A DNA stretch of 64,000 bases, taken from contig NZ_FSQW01000001.1 of NCBI RefSeq assembly GCF_900128895.1, positions 682,001-746,000 on the forward strand. Direction: 5' to 3'. Below are positions 37,446 to 46,251 of the stretch, piece by piece (position 1 is the first letter of the stretch; the number at the start of each line of letters is the position of its first letter). This DNA comes from Parasphingorhabdus marina DSM 22363. Lineage in GTDB: Bacteria > Pseudomonadota > Alphaproteobacteria > Sphingomonadales > Sphingomonadaceae. The position numbers were made by a program, and so were the translations under genes. The notes below the pieces were generated by a model. That model saw only the letters and a program-made list of their open reading frames with translations, ran no database searches and was not told the origin of the DNA.

Positions 37446-38416
37446 GCAGCGCAGACGACGCGCGGTACATGGCCGCGGCTATTGCCCTGTCGCAAAGGGG
37501 CCGCGGGCGCACCGGAACCAATCCCAATGTCGGTTGCGTGATCGTCAAAAAGGGCGTGATTGTCGGGCGCGGCTGGACTCAGCCGGGAGGCCGGCCCCAT
37601 GCCGAAGCGATGGCGCTGGCGGATGCGGGCAAAGCGGCTCGCGGTGCGGACATCTATGTGACAATGGAGCCCTGTGACCATGATAGCGAGCGTGGCCCGA
37701 CCTGCTCCCGGCTGGTGATCGAGGCCCGCCCGGCCCGGGTGATTATCGCCACACTTGATGTGGATTCGCGGACACGCCGCCATGGTATTGACCGTCTCGG
37801 AGAAGCCGGCATTTCGGTTTCGGTGGGTATTCTTGAGCAGGAAGCGCACCGGGCGATGGCCGGCTTTTTCACGCGGATGGAGCATGGGCGGCCGCATGTG
37901 ACATTGAAACTGGCTCTGTCGCTGGACGGATGCATTGCCCGGGCCGACGGCACCAGCAAATGGATTACCGGCGCAGTGGCACGGCGTCATGCCCATCTCG
38001 AACGGGCGCGTTGTGATGCGATTCTTGTCGGGTCCGGCACGCTGGAACAGGATCAGCCCGGACTGGATGTCCGTCTGCCGGGACTCGAAAACCGGTCGCC
38101 ACAACCGGTGGTGCTGGGCGAAGCGGAACCGCCCGAAAACTGGGTGCAGATTTCATTTCCGGAAGAAATTTCGGGTCTGGCAGATACCAACTGGCTGCTG
38201 GTGGAAGGCGGGGCGCAGACCGCAGCCTCCTTCCTCAGGGCGGACATGGTTGATCGCCTCCTGCTCTACCGGGCACCGATCATCATCGGGGGCGGCCTGC
38301 CTGGTATTGCTGATTATGGTCTGGAAAGTCTCGACAGCGCACATGGTCACTGGCGACGCGAGGACACGCGCGATCTCGGCGAGGACAGACTTGAGATATA
38401 TGAGCGCGCCGCCTAG
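37439..38416 (+). CDS. ribD: Riboflavin biosynthesis bifunctional deaminase/reductase RibD
   Basis: The start MLSSADDARYM is chosen over an antisense-rich extension. The 325-residue protein has an N-terminal zinc deaminase domain (GRPHAEAMALADAG, His and catalytic Glu; MEPCDHDSERGPTC, two Cys) and a C-terminal reductase domain (THVTLKLALSLDGCIA-like, ITGAVARRHAH, AILVGSGTL, LLVEGGAQTAASFL). It converts the pyrimidine from GTP cyclohydrolase II in two steps. It precedes ribE by 32 bases; ribBA and ribH are not in the window. Confidence 0.93.
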   Translation: MLSSADDARYMAAAIALSQRGRGRTGTNPNVGCVIVKKGVIVGRGWTQPGGRPHAEAMALADAGKAARGADIYVTMEPCDHDSERGPTCSRLVIEARPARVIIATLDVDSRTRRHGIDRLGEAGISVSVGILEQEAHRAMAGFFTRMEHGRPHVTLKLALSLDGCIARADGTSKWITGAVARRHAHLERARCDAILVGSGTLEQDQPGLDVRLPGLENRSPQPVVLGEAEPPENWVQISFPEEISGLADTNWLLVEGGAQTAASFLRADMVDRLLLYRAPIIIGGGLPGIADYGLESLDSAHGHWRREDTRDLGEDRLEIYERAA

Positions 38417-38448
38417 GCTGCCTCCGCTTCAGACAAACAGGAAAAAAC

Positions 38449-39060
38449 ATGTTCACAGGCATTGTAACCGATATTGGACGGATCAGCGCGGTCGAAGAGC
38501 GCGGCGATCTCCGTGTGAAAATAGCCTGTGGCTATGACATGGGCAGCGTTGATATCGGGGCGTCGATCGCCTGTTCCGGGGCGTGCCTGACGGTCGTGGA
38601 CAAGGGCGACGACTGGTTCGCCGTGGACATATCCGCCGAAAGCATCAGCAAAACCGCTACCGGCATGTGGACCGAGGGACGCCGGCTCAATCTCGAACGG
38701 GCGCTCAAGGTTGGCGACGAACTGGGCGGGCATATTGTCACCGGTCATGTCGATGCGGTCGGTACGGTTGTCGGAATCGAGAGCGAAGGGGATTCCCGGC
38801 CGGTCCGGATTCAGGCGCCGCAATCCATCGCCGCCTATCTCGCGGCCAAGGGATCGGTCACGGTGGATGGCGTGTCGCTGACGGTCAACACGGTTGAGGA
38901 CCAGGCGGATGGCAGCACGATTTTCGGGCTCAACATCATCCCCCATACCGCGAAGGTCACGACCTTTGCAGACCTCGAAACGGGGTCGGAAGTCAATCTG
39001 GAGATCGACATTCTCGCGCGATATCTGTCGCGGATGGAAAAGGTCCGGTCGGCGGCATGA
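38449..39060 (+). CDS. ribE: Riboflavin synthase, alpha subunit
   Basis: The 203-residue protein is two tandem lumazine-binding beta-barrels, each starting with a FTGIVTDIGR- or GHIVTGHVDAVGTV-like motif, with VTVDGVSLTVNTV between them. It dismutates two lumazines to riboflavin and a pyrimidine. The RBS AGGAAAAA lies before the ATG. No FMN riboswitch is visible in the leader. Confidence 0.95.
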   Translation: MFTGIVTDIGRISAVEERGDLRVKIACGYDMGSVDIGASIACSGACLTVVDKGDDWFAVDISAESISKTATGMWTEGRRLNLERALKVGDELGGHIVTGHVDAVGTVVGIESEGDSRPVRIQAPQSIAAYLAAKGSVTVDGVSLTVNTVEDQADGSTIFGLNIIPHTAKVTTFADLETGSEVNLEIDILARYLSRMEKVRSAA

Positions 39061-39124
39061 CCCGCTAAACGCCGACCGGTAACTCTGAACTACGCAAAAA
39101 CAACTACGCGATAAAAACGGGCAA

Positions 39125-39997
39125 TCAGAAGGGCAGCCAGCGCTGCTTCTTGCTGAACTTCATATATCCGACATTTGCACCGAGCCGGAGCCCCGCGCCG
39201 AGACGTACGGGGATCAGCACCTTGTCGCCGCTGCGCAGATAACTGACATGGAAACCGCCGACAAAATAGGCCGCGCCTTCGCCCGCCGGGAAGCGCTGGT
39301 ACAGGTCTTCGGTGTCGTACAGATTATAGACCAGGACGAAGCTGTTGGCTGCATTGCCGCCGACATCAAATCCGATCGAAGGTCCGGTCCAGTAAACCGG
39401 GCGCTCGCCTTCAATCTTGTGGTAGAGCTTGCCCGAGCCGTAACGCAGGCCGACCACAAAGGCGCCGCTGGCTTCGCGACCCGCAATATAGGCATTGGGC
39501 CGTCCCTGCTTCTTCAAAATATCCTCGATGACTTTTGCCAGACCCTTGGCGCCCTTGCCGAAAACGCCTTCGGCCGCTCCGATCAGGTCATCATCCTGAT
39601 AGGTGGTGGCATCATCAACATTGGCCACGGCCGTGCCGTTCTCTGCCGGCAGGGCAGGGTCGGTTTCCGTGGTGGTATCAGCATAGGCCTCAGACGTTTC
39701 CGTGCCGGGAGTGACCAGATCGGCATTGAGGTCTTCGTCAATTGGTGCGTCCACAGTCGTGCCCACTGTTGTCTGGGACTCTGCGGCCGGTGTGGCGAGG
39801 ACACCATCATAGTCGGGTGTCGCCAGATCGGCGTCAATCGCATCATTGGGGTCAATCGTTTCCACTTGCGCAGCGGCCGGCGACAGCGCCGCCCCGGTGG
39901 ACAGCATCATGGCAGCAAACAGGCCAAGCAGTTGCTGACCCCAGCGCTTTTTGATGGGGTGATTGACAGACATTTCTTTCGGGCACGACTTAGTCAT
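39125..39997 (-). CDS. EipA family (DUF1134) periplasmic envelope protein
   Basis: AAGGAG six bases before the ATG MTKSCPKEM fixes the start. The 290-residue protein has a signal peptide (residues about 20-43, LLGLFAAMMLSTGAALSPAAAQ), an acidic, low-complexity linker of about 90 residues rich in D, T and A, and a C-terminal DUF1134 domain: GLRYGSGKLYHKIEG, YWTGPSIGFDVGGNAANSFVLVYNL and LGAGLRLGANVGYMKFS. In Brucella and Caulobacter EipA is needed for envelope integrity. It is convergent with ribE. Confidence 0.9.
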   Translation of the reverse strand: MTKSCPKEMSVNHPIKKRWGQQLLGLFAAMMLSTGAALSPAAAQVETIDPNDAIDADLATPDYDGVLATPAAESQTTVGTTVDAPIDEDLNADLVTPGTETSEAYADTTTETDPALPAENGTAVANVDDATTYQDDDLIGAAEGVFGKGAKGLAKVIEDILKKQGRPNAYIAGREASGAFVVGLRYGSGKLYHKIEGERPVYWTGPSIGFDVGGNAANSFVLVYNLYDTEDLYQRFPAGEGAAYFVGGFHVSYLRSGDKVLIPVRLGAGLRLGANVGYMKFSKKQRWLPF

Positions 39998-40257
39998 GGG
40001 TAACTCCTTCCCATACCAGCCGATTTCCGTGTCGGCTTTTGCTGATGACTGCGCAATGAACGGACGACGACCCGAGTCATATTTGCGATCTGTTGAGTGA
40101 GAACGGGGGATTCTGTTCCGGATCGTGCCGCGAACGCCTTTTGCTCGGCGAATCCGGTCAATATCGGCCAAACCGGCGCTTTGTGTTGCCGCACTTTACC
40201 CGTTGCAGCGCGCGCCATGCCTCGTTATAGCGCTTCAACCTGGCCAGCCAGTCGTGC

Positions 40258-40346
40258 GGACACGTGGGTGAGCGGCTGAAACCACCTCCCTGCTAAGGAG
40301 GCAAGGGCCTCACGGTCCTTCGAGGGTTCGAATCCCTCCGTGTCCG
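40258..40346 (+). tRNA. tRNA-Ser (anticodon GCT)
   Basis: The plus strand folds as a class II tRNA. The acceptor pairs GGACACG with CGTGTCC plus discriminator G, and encoded CCA follows at 40347-40349. The anticodon stem CCTCC/GGAGG encloses CTGCTAA, giving GCT. A long variable arm and T-arm GGGTTCGAATCCC are clear. It marks the left edge of the accessory 40-64 kb region. Confidence 0.96.
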
Positions 40347-40486
40347 CCATTTTTCTGATTTCTGGTCTTTCCGGATAAATCCAAAATGGGTTGTTCCCGG
40401 TGTCCGGTTTATCCCGAATGCGGAAACACCCAAATCAACCGGGCAAGCGTCATCTTGTTGAATGAATGGCGACAGCCAAATATCTG

Positions 40487-40978
40487 CTACAGGGATTTGA
40501 GTCTGGAACGGATATATTTTCCTGCAGACCGGTAATGACTCGGTCCTGCCGCTTCTGCCCAACGGCCTGGAGTCCAGTTATTGTGCGCCCCTGCCATGGG
40601 ACCGCCATATAACTCCGAATCTGTGTGAGTTTGAATGAAATCAGCAAGTTTTTCGTCGCTTTCGGCCAGCATTTTGCGCGCCTCGCTCCAGCTCACGTCC
40701 TTATGCGCCAGTCGCAGGTCAGAATTATAGCGTTTCAGGTCATTCCATTTGTAGCCTTTTGCCGGGAAATAGACAGTTTTCCCTGCAAGACCGTCCGCAT
40801 ACCAGCCCAGAAACAGGGTAATCCAGTGTGCGCGATGGGAAACCACATCCTTGATTGATGTGGATTCATCATCCTTTTTCAGAGCCTGCTCCGTTGTGAT
40901 CGGCGCAATCAGTCTGCTCAGTTTTTGAAATTCGATCTGGCTGATCTGCAGGAGTTCAGCCTTGTTTGTCGCAGCCAT
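40487..40978 (-). CDS. ClbS/DfsB family four-helix bundle protein
   Basis: The 163-residue protein contains the ClbS/DfsB signature: KAELLQISQIEFQKLSRLI, VVSHRAHWITLFLGWYADG, FPAKGYKWNDLKRYNSDL and a C-terminal GAHNNWTPGRWAEAAGPSHYRSAGKYIRSRLK. ClbS of Escherichia coli hydrolyses the colibactin warhead; most relatives in other bacteria have no known substrate and belong to the DinB-like superfamily. No colibactin-like synthesis genes are here. It lies 24 bases from the nitroreductase gene on the same strand and may be the second gene of that transcript. Confidence 0.85.
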   Translation of the reverse strand: MAATNKAELLQISQIEFQKLSRLIAPITTEQALKKDDESTSIKDVVSHRAHWITLFLGWYADGLAGKTVYFPAKGYKWNDLKRYNSDLRLAHKDVSWSEARKMLAESDEKLADFIQTHTDSELYGGPMAGAHNNWTPGRWAEAAGPSHYRSAGKYIRSRLKSL

Positions 40979-41002
40979 TGGTGCTTCCTCCTAACATCTG
41001 GT

Positions 41003-42118
41003 TCAGGCTGTGATCACATCTTCTATTGGTGCAATCACTTCTTTGACCGGTCGTCGCAATGACATGGGCAGGGGCGGAGCTTTTCCAAAACGAATGATCA
41101 AATCTGGCCGGCGACCGGGAATTCCCATCCAGCGGGCAAATTCGGGGCGGATATGCGCAACCTCGATGGGCATGTTGAGGTGGGCATGGCGGATCTCGAG
41201 CGCAGTCGCCTGCAATGCAAAGCGCTGGAAGCTGCGTCCGACATTGATCCAGCCCTCCTGGTCCTCCTTCTCCGCGACAAATATGACGATGCCGGCAGAA
41301 GAGCGGACCTGCTTCGCATATTTGTCATTCTCGGCATCCCTGGTGAAAAAGCGATCAAACATGAAACGGCCCAGCCAGGTGGGTAATGTAGGATTACCTG
41401 AACAGGCGGCAAACAGGCCGTCATTGGTCTCAACAGCCGCTTCTGGATTGAACCTGATCCAGTTTTTCAGTTCCTCCACAAAAGCCGGATCATCAATCTG
41501 CGCACTATTGCCTTCGATGACATAATCCAGCACACCGTCCATTTTCCCGCGATCAGTGATGAAAAACGTGTTGACGCCGGGCATCGTAGCGGCACTTTCC
41601 AGCGCTGCCAGTTCCTCCCGCGAGACAGGCTGGCCATCATATTCGGAACGTGTGGATTGACGCCGTGGGATCGCGTCGCAGAGCTCGCGATCGATCCCTG
41701 CTCCGTTACCCAGTGTTATCCTGGCGGTTGCACTTGTGCCATCAAGGTTTACGACAGCTTCACCGGCCCGGTTTCGTGCATTGGCTGCGACAAGCAAATT
41801 TTCGGCAGCACAGCCCAGCGAGACAAATACATGATGATCATCCGGATCGACCACCGGGCAGTTACGGGCAAGATCGGGCAGAATTTCAACCCTGTCGGCA
41901 CCCAGCCGGAATTCCCACGGCTGCGTATTATGCGAATTGGGAGCCAGTGTCGCATATCTCACGAAATCCCTGAGCGCTGGCTCGGCTGGCAGTTCCTCCC
42001 TTAGCGCTGCAACGGCTTCCTCATATCTGGTCATGCCACTATCGCCGCAACCACCAAGCAAAGGATAGGTCGACATCACCCCGCTTGCCGCCAGGAACTC
42101 GCGCCGTGTCCATGTCAT
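41003..42118 (-). CDS. Tat-exported Acg-like nitroreductase family protein
   Basis: The start MTWTRREFLAASGVM has GGAGGAGA upstream and carries a twin-arginine signal (TRREFLAA) with a lipobox-like LLGGC. The 371-residue protein has two nitroreductase-like halves with RYATLAPNSHNTQPWEFRLG near residue 60, IPRRQSTRSEYDG in the middle and GRSFQRFALQATALEIRHAHLN near the end. This layout matches the Acg/Rv2032 family, in which substrate and flavin binding are partly lost. It is therefore a predicted periplasmic flavin-binding or flavin-sequestering protein. Confidence 0.85.
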   Translation of the reverse strand: MTWTRREFLAASGVMSTYPLLGGCGDSGMTRYEEAVAALREELPAEPALRDFVRYATLAPNSHNTQPWEFRLGADRVEILPDLARNCPVVDPDDHHVFVSLGCAAENLLVAANARNRAGEAVVNLDGTSATARITLGNGAGIDRELCDAIPRRQSTRSEYDGQPVSREELAALESAATMPGVNTFFITDRGKMDGVLDYVIEGNSAQIDDPAFVEELKNWIRFNPEAAVETNDGLFAACSGNPTLPTWLGRFMFDRFFTRDAENDKYAKQVRSSAGIVIFVAEKEDQEGWINVGRSFQRFALQATALEIRHAHLNMPIEVAHIRPEFARWMGIPGRRPDLIIRFGKAPPLPMSLRRPVKEVIAPIEDVITA

Positions 42119-42154
42119 GATGTCTCCTCCGATTCTCCAGGCCGACGGAATTTC

Positions 42155-42187
42155 GAACATGTTCCTCAGTTGATAAATCAGGAACAT
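42155..42187. promoter_or_regulatory. Operator-like palindromes upstream of the Acg-like gene
   Basis: GAACATGTTC (42155-42164) is a perfect 10-bp palindrome. It overlaps a larger inverted repeat, ATGTTCCT (42159-42166) to AGGAACAT (42180-42187), with a 13-base spacer containing TTGATAAATCA. The site is 37 bases upstream of the nitroreductase start in the divergent gap to the hydrolase gene. The same CGAACATGTTCC 12-mer occurs upstream of the bactofilin-like gene. Confidence 0.55.
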
Positions 42188-42268
42188 TACGGATATTTTC
42201 CAAAGAGAAACGCGGGTTCAACTGCACGGCGCTGGAAATTTCTGCGCCTGTGGAGAGCAACTTGAACA

Positions 42269-43246
42269 ATGAATATCAAGGACAAGAGCCCTGCGGTCCC
42301 AACCAAAGCCCATCACCCCTTTCGATCCCCGGAGGCGAAGCGAGAATATCTCCGCTGCTATGACCATCTGGCCCAGCAATGGCCAGCGCCATCAGAAACG
42401 CGGCTGGTTGACACTTCCTTCGGCCGGACCTTCGTCCGTATCCAGGGACCATGCGACGGCGCACCTTTGGTGCTCTTGCCTGGCGATACGGAAACTTCGC
42501 TCTCATGGCTGCCGGTGATTGAAGCGCTTTCACAGAGCTTCAGAACTATTGCCATCGATCACGTCTACGACAATGGGCGGAGCATCTACTCGAAACAGAT
42601 GACTCGCCCGAAGGATTTCGTTGTTTGGCTCGACGAACTCTTTGATTTGCTCGATTTGGACCGGATCCATCTGGTTGGGTATTCATATGGCGGCTGGCAG
42701 GCCGCCCTCTATTCGCTGGCCCATCCCTCCCGGGTTGCAAAATTGGTCCTGCTGGCACCGTCTGCCACGGTGCTTTCGCCAGGCCCCGTGATCCTGACAA
42801 GGGCCATTCTCTATCATTTTCTGCCGTTCCGGTTCGTCGCCAAAAATTTCTTCTATTGGTATGGGCCCGATGCGGTGAAGAATGAGCGGACCCGCTTGCG
42901 GCTTGACGAGATGGTGGATGAAGACCTGCTGGCGCGGCGATGCTTCAAGCGAAGAAAGTTCGTCTCTCCAACGCGACTGACCGATACAAACTGGAGAGAA
43001 TTGCGGGTACCAATGCTCTTTCTGGTTGGAGAGAATGACAGGACTTACCCAGCCAATCGTGCCGTTCGCCGACTGCACCGGCAAGCACCCGGGATCAAAG
43101 CAGAAATTGCACCGAATACCGACCATTACATTTTTCTGGTGAACCCGGAATGGGTCGTCCGGAACATTCTTGGCTTTCTCCAGGCGCCAGAGGATTCGAA
43201 TCCTGATTTTTTGAAAGATCAGGGAGTTCCGCATCATCGAAACTGA
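42269..43246 (+). CDS. Alpha/beta hydrolase
   Basis: The 325-residue protein has the catalytic triad of the fold: nucleophile elbow HLVGYSYGGWQAAL (Ser), FLVGENDRTYP (Asp) and APNTDHYIFLVNP (His), with the oxyanion region LLPGDTETSLSW early in the chain. A C-terminal cap-like helical segment (residues about 175-235) follows the elbow. It is a generic esterase/hydrolase; substrate unknown. It is divergent from the Acg-like gene and 100 bases upstream of the desaturase-like gene, so these two may form one operon. Confidence 0.85.
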   Translation: MNIKDKSPAVPTKAHHPFRSPEAKREYLRCYDHLAQQWPAPSETRLVDTSFGRTFVRIQGPCDGAPLVLLPGDTETSLSWLPVIEALSQSFRTIAIDHVYDNGRSIYSKQMTRPKDFVVWLDELFDLLDLDRIHLVGYSYGGWQAALYSLAHPSRVAKLVLLAPSATVLSPGPVILTRAILYHFLPFRFVAKNFFYWYGPDAVKNERTRLRLDEMVDEDLLARRCFKRRKFVSPTRLTDTNWRELRVPMLFLVGENDRTYPANRAVRRLHRQAPGIKAEIAPNTDHYIFLVNPEWVVRNILGFLQAPEDSNPDFLKDQGVPHHRN

Positions 43247-43347
43247 TCGCATTACGCATGTTCCGGCCAAAGCAGCATCGCAAGATTCTGATGCACAAGG
43301 GGCGATATCCCGGAGCTCATAACTTGTTGAAAATCGCGGAGGAAGAA

Positions 43348-44904
43348 ATGATGACAAATGCAGAAACGGAAAAGTGGGACGTCATTGTGATAGGTTCCGG
43401 AATTGGCGGCATGGCCGCCGCTGCCTCGCTGTCCAGGCTTGGACACCGGGTACTGTTGCTCGAGCAGCATCATACGCTTGGCGGTTTGACGCACAGTTTC
43501 TCCCGCAACGGGTTCACCTGGGATGTCGGCATCCATTACTTGAGTTTGGTGGCACCGGGAGACCCCATGCGGGAGCTGCTCGATTGGATATCCGATACGC
43601 CAATCGATTTCGTATCGCTGGGATCGGTTTATGACCATCTCCATATTGGATCAGCCGAGCCGCTCGCGCTCTCGCGGCCTTATGAAGCGCAGGAACGAGA
43701 CCTGAAAGACCGCTTTCCCGAAGAGGCGGAGGCCATTGAGGGCTGGACCCGGGCGTTGCGAGAAGGCCGCGAGGCGATTTACAAAATCTTCCCCACACGC
43801 GCGATGCCGGAATTCGCGGGCGACATGCTCGACTGGTGGAACCGCAAAGCCATCGCGAAATGGTGCGGCCGGACGACCAAGGACGTGATCGACAGCCTCA
43901 CGGACAATCCGGAACTGGCCGCAGCCATGGCGGCGCAATGGGGCGATCATGGCGGACGCCCGAGCAAGGCCAGTTTCGCGATGCATGCCCTGATTTCCGC
44001 ATCCTACCTGACCAGCGGATCCTGGTATCCTGTCGGTGGCAGCGCGGCCTTTGCGGAACATATCATTCCGACCATTTCCAAACATGGCGGCGAAACCCGG
44101 GCCGGCGTGCATGTTGATAGCCTGATGATCGAGGACGATCGCGTTGTCGGTGTGCGGACCGGTGATGGCGAGGAAATTCGGGCAGATATTGTCATTTCCA
44201 ATATCGGGGCGCGGGAAACCATTGATACGCTTTTGCCTGAGGAATGCGGGCCCGAAGACTGGAAAGCAGAAATTCGCGACCTGCCCTCCAGCATCGCGCA
44301 CTATACCCTCTTTCTAGGGTTTGAAGGGGATATTGAAGCCGCTGGCGCGACGAAAGCGAACCACTGGATTTACCCGACCGGAGAAGTGGATGTTGTCTGG
44401 GAGACGGCTCCGGACGGTGTGCCTCCGCATATGACCGCATCATTTGGCTCGCTCAAAAATCCCGAGCACGATCCCGGGCCGCAACAAAAGCATATGGGGC
44501 AGTTTCTGGCCTGGGCCGACTGGACTGCCGTCGAACAATGGGCGGACAAGCCTCTCGGCAGCCGTGGCAAAGATTATGCGGATTTCAAACGCAGGGTTGA
44601 AGAAACGCTGATGGCCCAGTTCAAACGCTACTTCCCTGATCTCGCCAAGCTGGTTGTATATCGTGAACTGGCGACGCCGCTGTCCACTGTCACATTCACC
44701 GGCCATGGCAAGGGCGCTTTCTATGGCCTCGATGTGACACCCCAGCGTGTTGTTTGCGATGCCCTTCGCGCGAAGACGCCGGTTCAGGGCCTTCACCTGG
44801 CCGGTCAGGATGTGACGAGTCCGGGCCTTCCGGGAGCCCTGATTGGCGGTATGCTGTCGGCGGCAAGTGTCGATCCTCGGGTATTCAAACAGATCAGGGG
44901 ATGA
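43348..44904 (+). CDS. Phytoene desaturase-like NAD(P)/FAD-dependent oxidoreductase
   Basis: GCGGAGGAAGAA precedes the ATG of MMTNAETEKWD, which sets the start. The 518-residue protein opens with WDVIVIGSGIGGMAAAASLSRLG (FAD GxGxxG), then LLLEQHHTLGGLTHSF. The C-terminus has LHLAGQDVTSPGLPGALIGG, the FAD-binding end of the carotenoid-desaturase/retinol-saturase superfamily. It probably oxidises or saturates a polyene or other hydrophobic substrate at the membrane. No carotenoid genes surround it, so the substrate is open. Confidence 0.85.
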   Translation: MMTNAETEKWDVIVIGSGIGGMAAAASLSRLGHRVLLLEQHHTLGGLTHSFSRNGFTWDVGIHYLSLVAPGDPMRELLDWISDTPIDFVSLGSVYDHLHIGSAEPLALSRPYEAQERDLKDRFPEEAEAIEGWTRALREGREAIYKIFPTRAMPEFAGDMLDWWNRKAIAKWCGRTTKDVIDSLTDNPELAAAMAAQWGDHGGRPSKASFAMHALISASYLTSGSWYPVGGSAAFAEHIIPTISKHGGETRAGVHVDSLMIEDDRVVGVRTGDGEEIRADIVISNIGARETIDTLLPEECGPEDWKAEIRDLPSSIAHYTLFLGFEGDIEAAGATKANHWIYPTGEVDVVWETAPDGVPPHMTASFGSLKNPEHDPGPQQKHMGQFLAWADWTAVEQWADKPLGSRGKDYADFKRRVEETLMAQFKRYFPDLAKLVVYRELATPLSTVTFTGHGKGAFYGLDVTPQRVVCDALRAKTPVQGLHLAGQDVTSPGLPGALIGGMLSAASVDPRVFKQIRG

Positions 44905-44956
44905 AGGATAATCGCAGCTCCAATGCTCCTGTCCGAAACATTGACGCAGCAAACTC

Positions 44957-46138
44957 CTACGATGCGTTTCTTGCCAATGCCTGACCACCTCGCGGCAGGA
45001 TTGCACCCAGCCCGAGTATGAGGGCCAACAGCCAGATGACGCCGCCAATATAGGGGAGCATGCCGAGCAGCACGATCACCACAACCGCCGCCAGCGGCCA
45101 GATCAGGCGATCCCGGATACCCGGGGCCTGATCATTCGTTTTCTTGCCGACCATCCGGCGTCCCTGCATTCCGGCGAAATAGACCGTCGCAGCAATGGCC
45201 AGAGGTGTGGCGGCCAGATAAATCGCCGCAATGAGCAGGGCCAGGGGAATGCCTATGACCGTTGCAAACAGCATGGCCAGCGCAAATGGAGCCAATATCG
45301 CCAGCAAGAAGCCGATGCCAAATGTTCGCAGCGGCTGCTCCTTGATGGATCTGGCCGCACCGGACATCAGGCCGGGCAAGGTGATGGCGACGACGACAAC
45401 CAGCAGGGCGACGCCAAAAATGAATGCCGTGGAGAAGATTGCGGCCAGCGCGGCACCCCCTTTGCCCCATCGCTCGAACTCTTCATGTTCTTGCGGGGGC
45501 AGCACGGATTGCGTTCCGGAAATAACGGCGCTGGGTGAAATCGTCATGCTGTCTGTCCGGTATTGCAGATCACCGGAGATACGGGCCTTTGGGCCCAGTT
45601 CGATGGTGTCTCCCATCAGTTTGGCATCCCCGCCGACGGCCGAATTGAGATACAGCTTCCCGGCGGCAGCCCTGAGCTCAGCCCTGACCGGAGCTTCGAT
45701 GCGCACGTCACTGCCGGACACAATAGCCGATCCGCCAATATCGAAACCGGACTGAATCCGGACATCGCCGCCGGCCGCAAGCAGGTCATCGTTCAGCTTC
45801 CCGCTCGCCAGACGCAATTCGCCTCCGGCGATGACAAGATCCTCGATATTCGCATTTTTGACGGTGATGGTTCCGCCAGCCATGACCAGATGATCGGCAG
45901 AAACGCTATCCGACATGATGGTTTCGCCTGCTGCAAATATGTCGTCGGTAGACGTAACGCTCAGATTGACCCGGTCCCCGGAGAAAAACGCCATCTCTGC
46001 TGTCTCCGATCCGGCAGAGACCAGGTCACCGCTTTCTGCAACAATCTGCGAGGACAGCTTGCCGGCTGCAAACAAAACGACAATTATGAAAACCGCCAAC
46101 ATTATGAATTTCCAGAAAATCCCGTGCTTTACGGTCAT
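44957..46138 (-). CDS. Bactofilin-like polymer-forming protein with C-terminal membrane helices
   Basis: GGAGGAACTTGTC before the ATG fixes MTVKHGIFWKF. The 393-residue protein has an N-terminal signal/anchor helix (FIMLAVFIIVVLFAAG). A region of about 160 residues of right-handed parallel beta repeats follows (for example LVMAGGTITVKNANIEDLVIAGGE-type turns and DLLAAGGDVRIQSG), as in bactofilins. The end has four or five hydrophobic helices (residues about 235-375). The combination of a polymer-forming periplasmic domain and a multi-pass membrane part is of unknown function, possibly a scaffold in the envelope. Confidence 0.8.
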   Translation of the reverse strand: MTVKHGIFWKFIMLAVFIIVVLFAAGKLSSQIVAESGDLVSAGSETAEMAFFSGDRVNLSVTSTDDIFAAGETIMSDSVSADHLVMAGGTITVKNANIEDLVIAGGELRLASGKLNDDLLAAGGDVRIQSGFDIGGSAIVSGSDVRIEAPVRAELRAAAGKLYLNSAVGGDAKLMGDTIELGPKARISGDLQYRTDSMTISPSAVISGTQSVLPPQEHEEFERWGKGGAALAAIFSTAFIFGVALLVVVVAITLPGLMSGAARSIKEQPLRTFGIGFLLAILAPFALAMLFATVIGIPLALLIAAIYLAATPLAIAATVYFAGMQGRRMVGKKTNDQAPGIRDRLIWPLAAVVVIVLLGMLPYIGGVIWLLALILGLGAILPRGGQALARNAS

Positions 46139-46193
46139 GACAAGTTCCTCCAGCAATCTGTGATCAGGGGGCCCGCGCAGCCAGAGCCCGGGC

Positions 46194-46211
46194 GAACATG
46201 TTCCAGAACAT
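46194..46211. promoter_or_regulatory. GAACATGTTC palindrome upstream of the bactofilin-like gene
   Basis: GAACATGTTC (46194-46203) runs into a second, near-perfect inverted repeat ATGTTC-CA-GAACAT (46198-46211). It lies 56 bases before the bactofilin-like start and repeats the 12-mer CGAACATGTTCC found near 42154. A common DNA-binding protein for both genes is a reasonable inference. Confidence 0.5.
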
Positions 46212-46251
46212 CCCGTTTCCACTCCGCAGCAAAGACCGGAGATATCGACAA

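Noticed and set aside
38417-38448. FMN riboswitch before ribE
   Set aside because: The gap is too short and lacks the RFN element.
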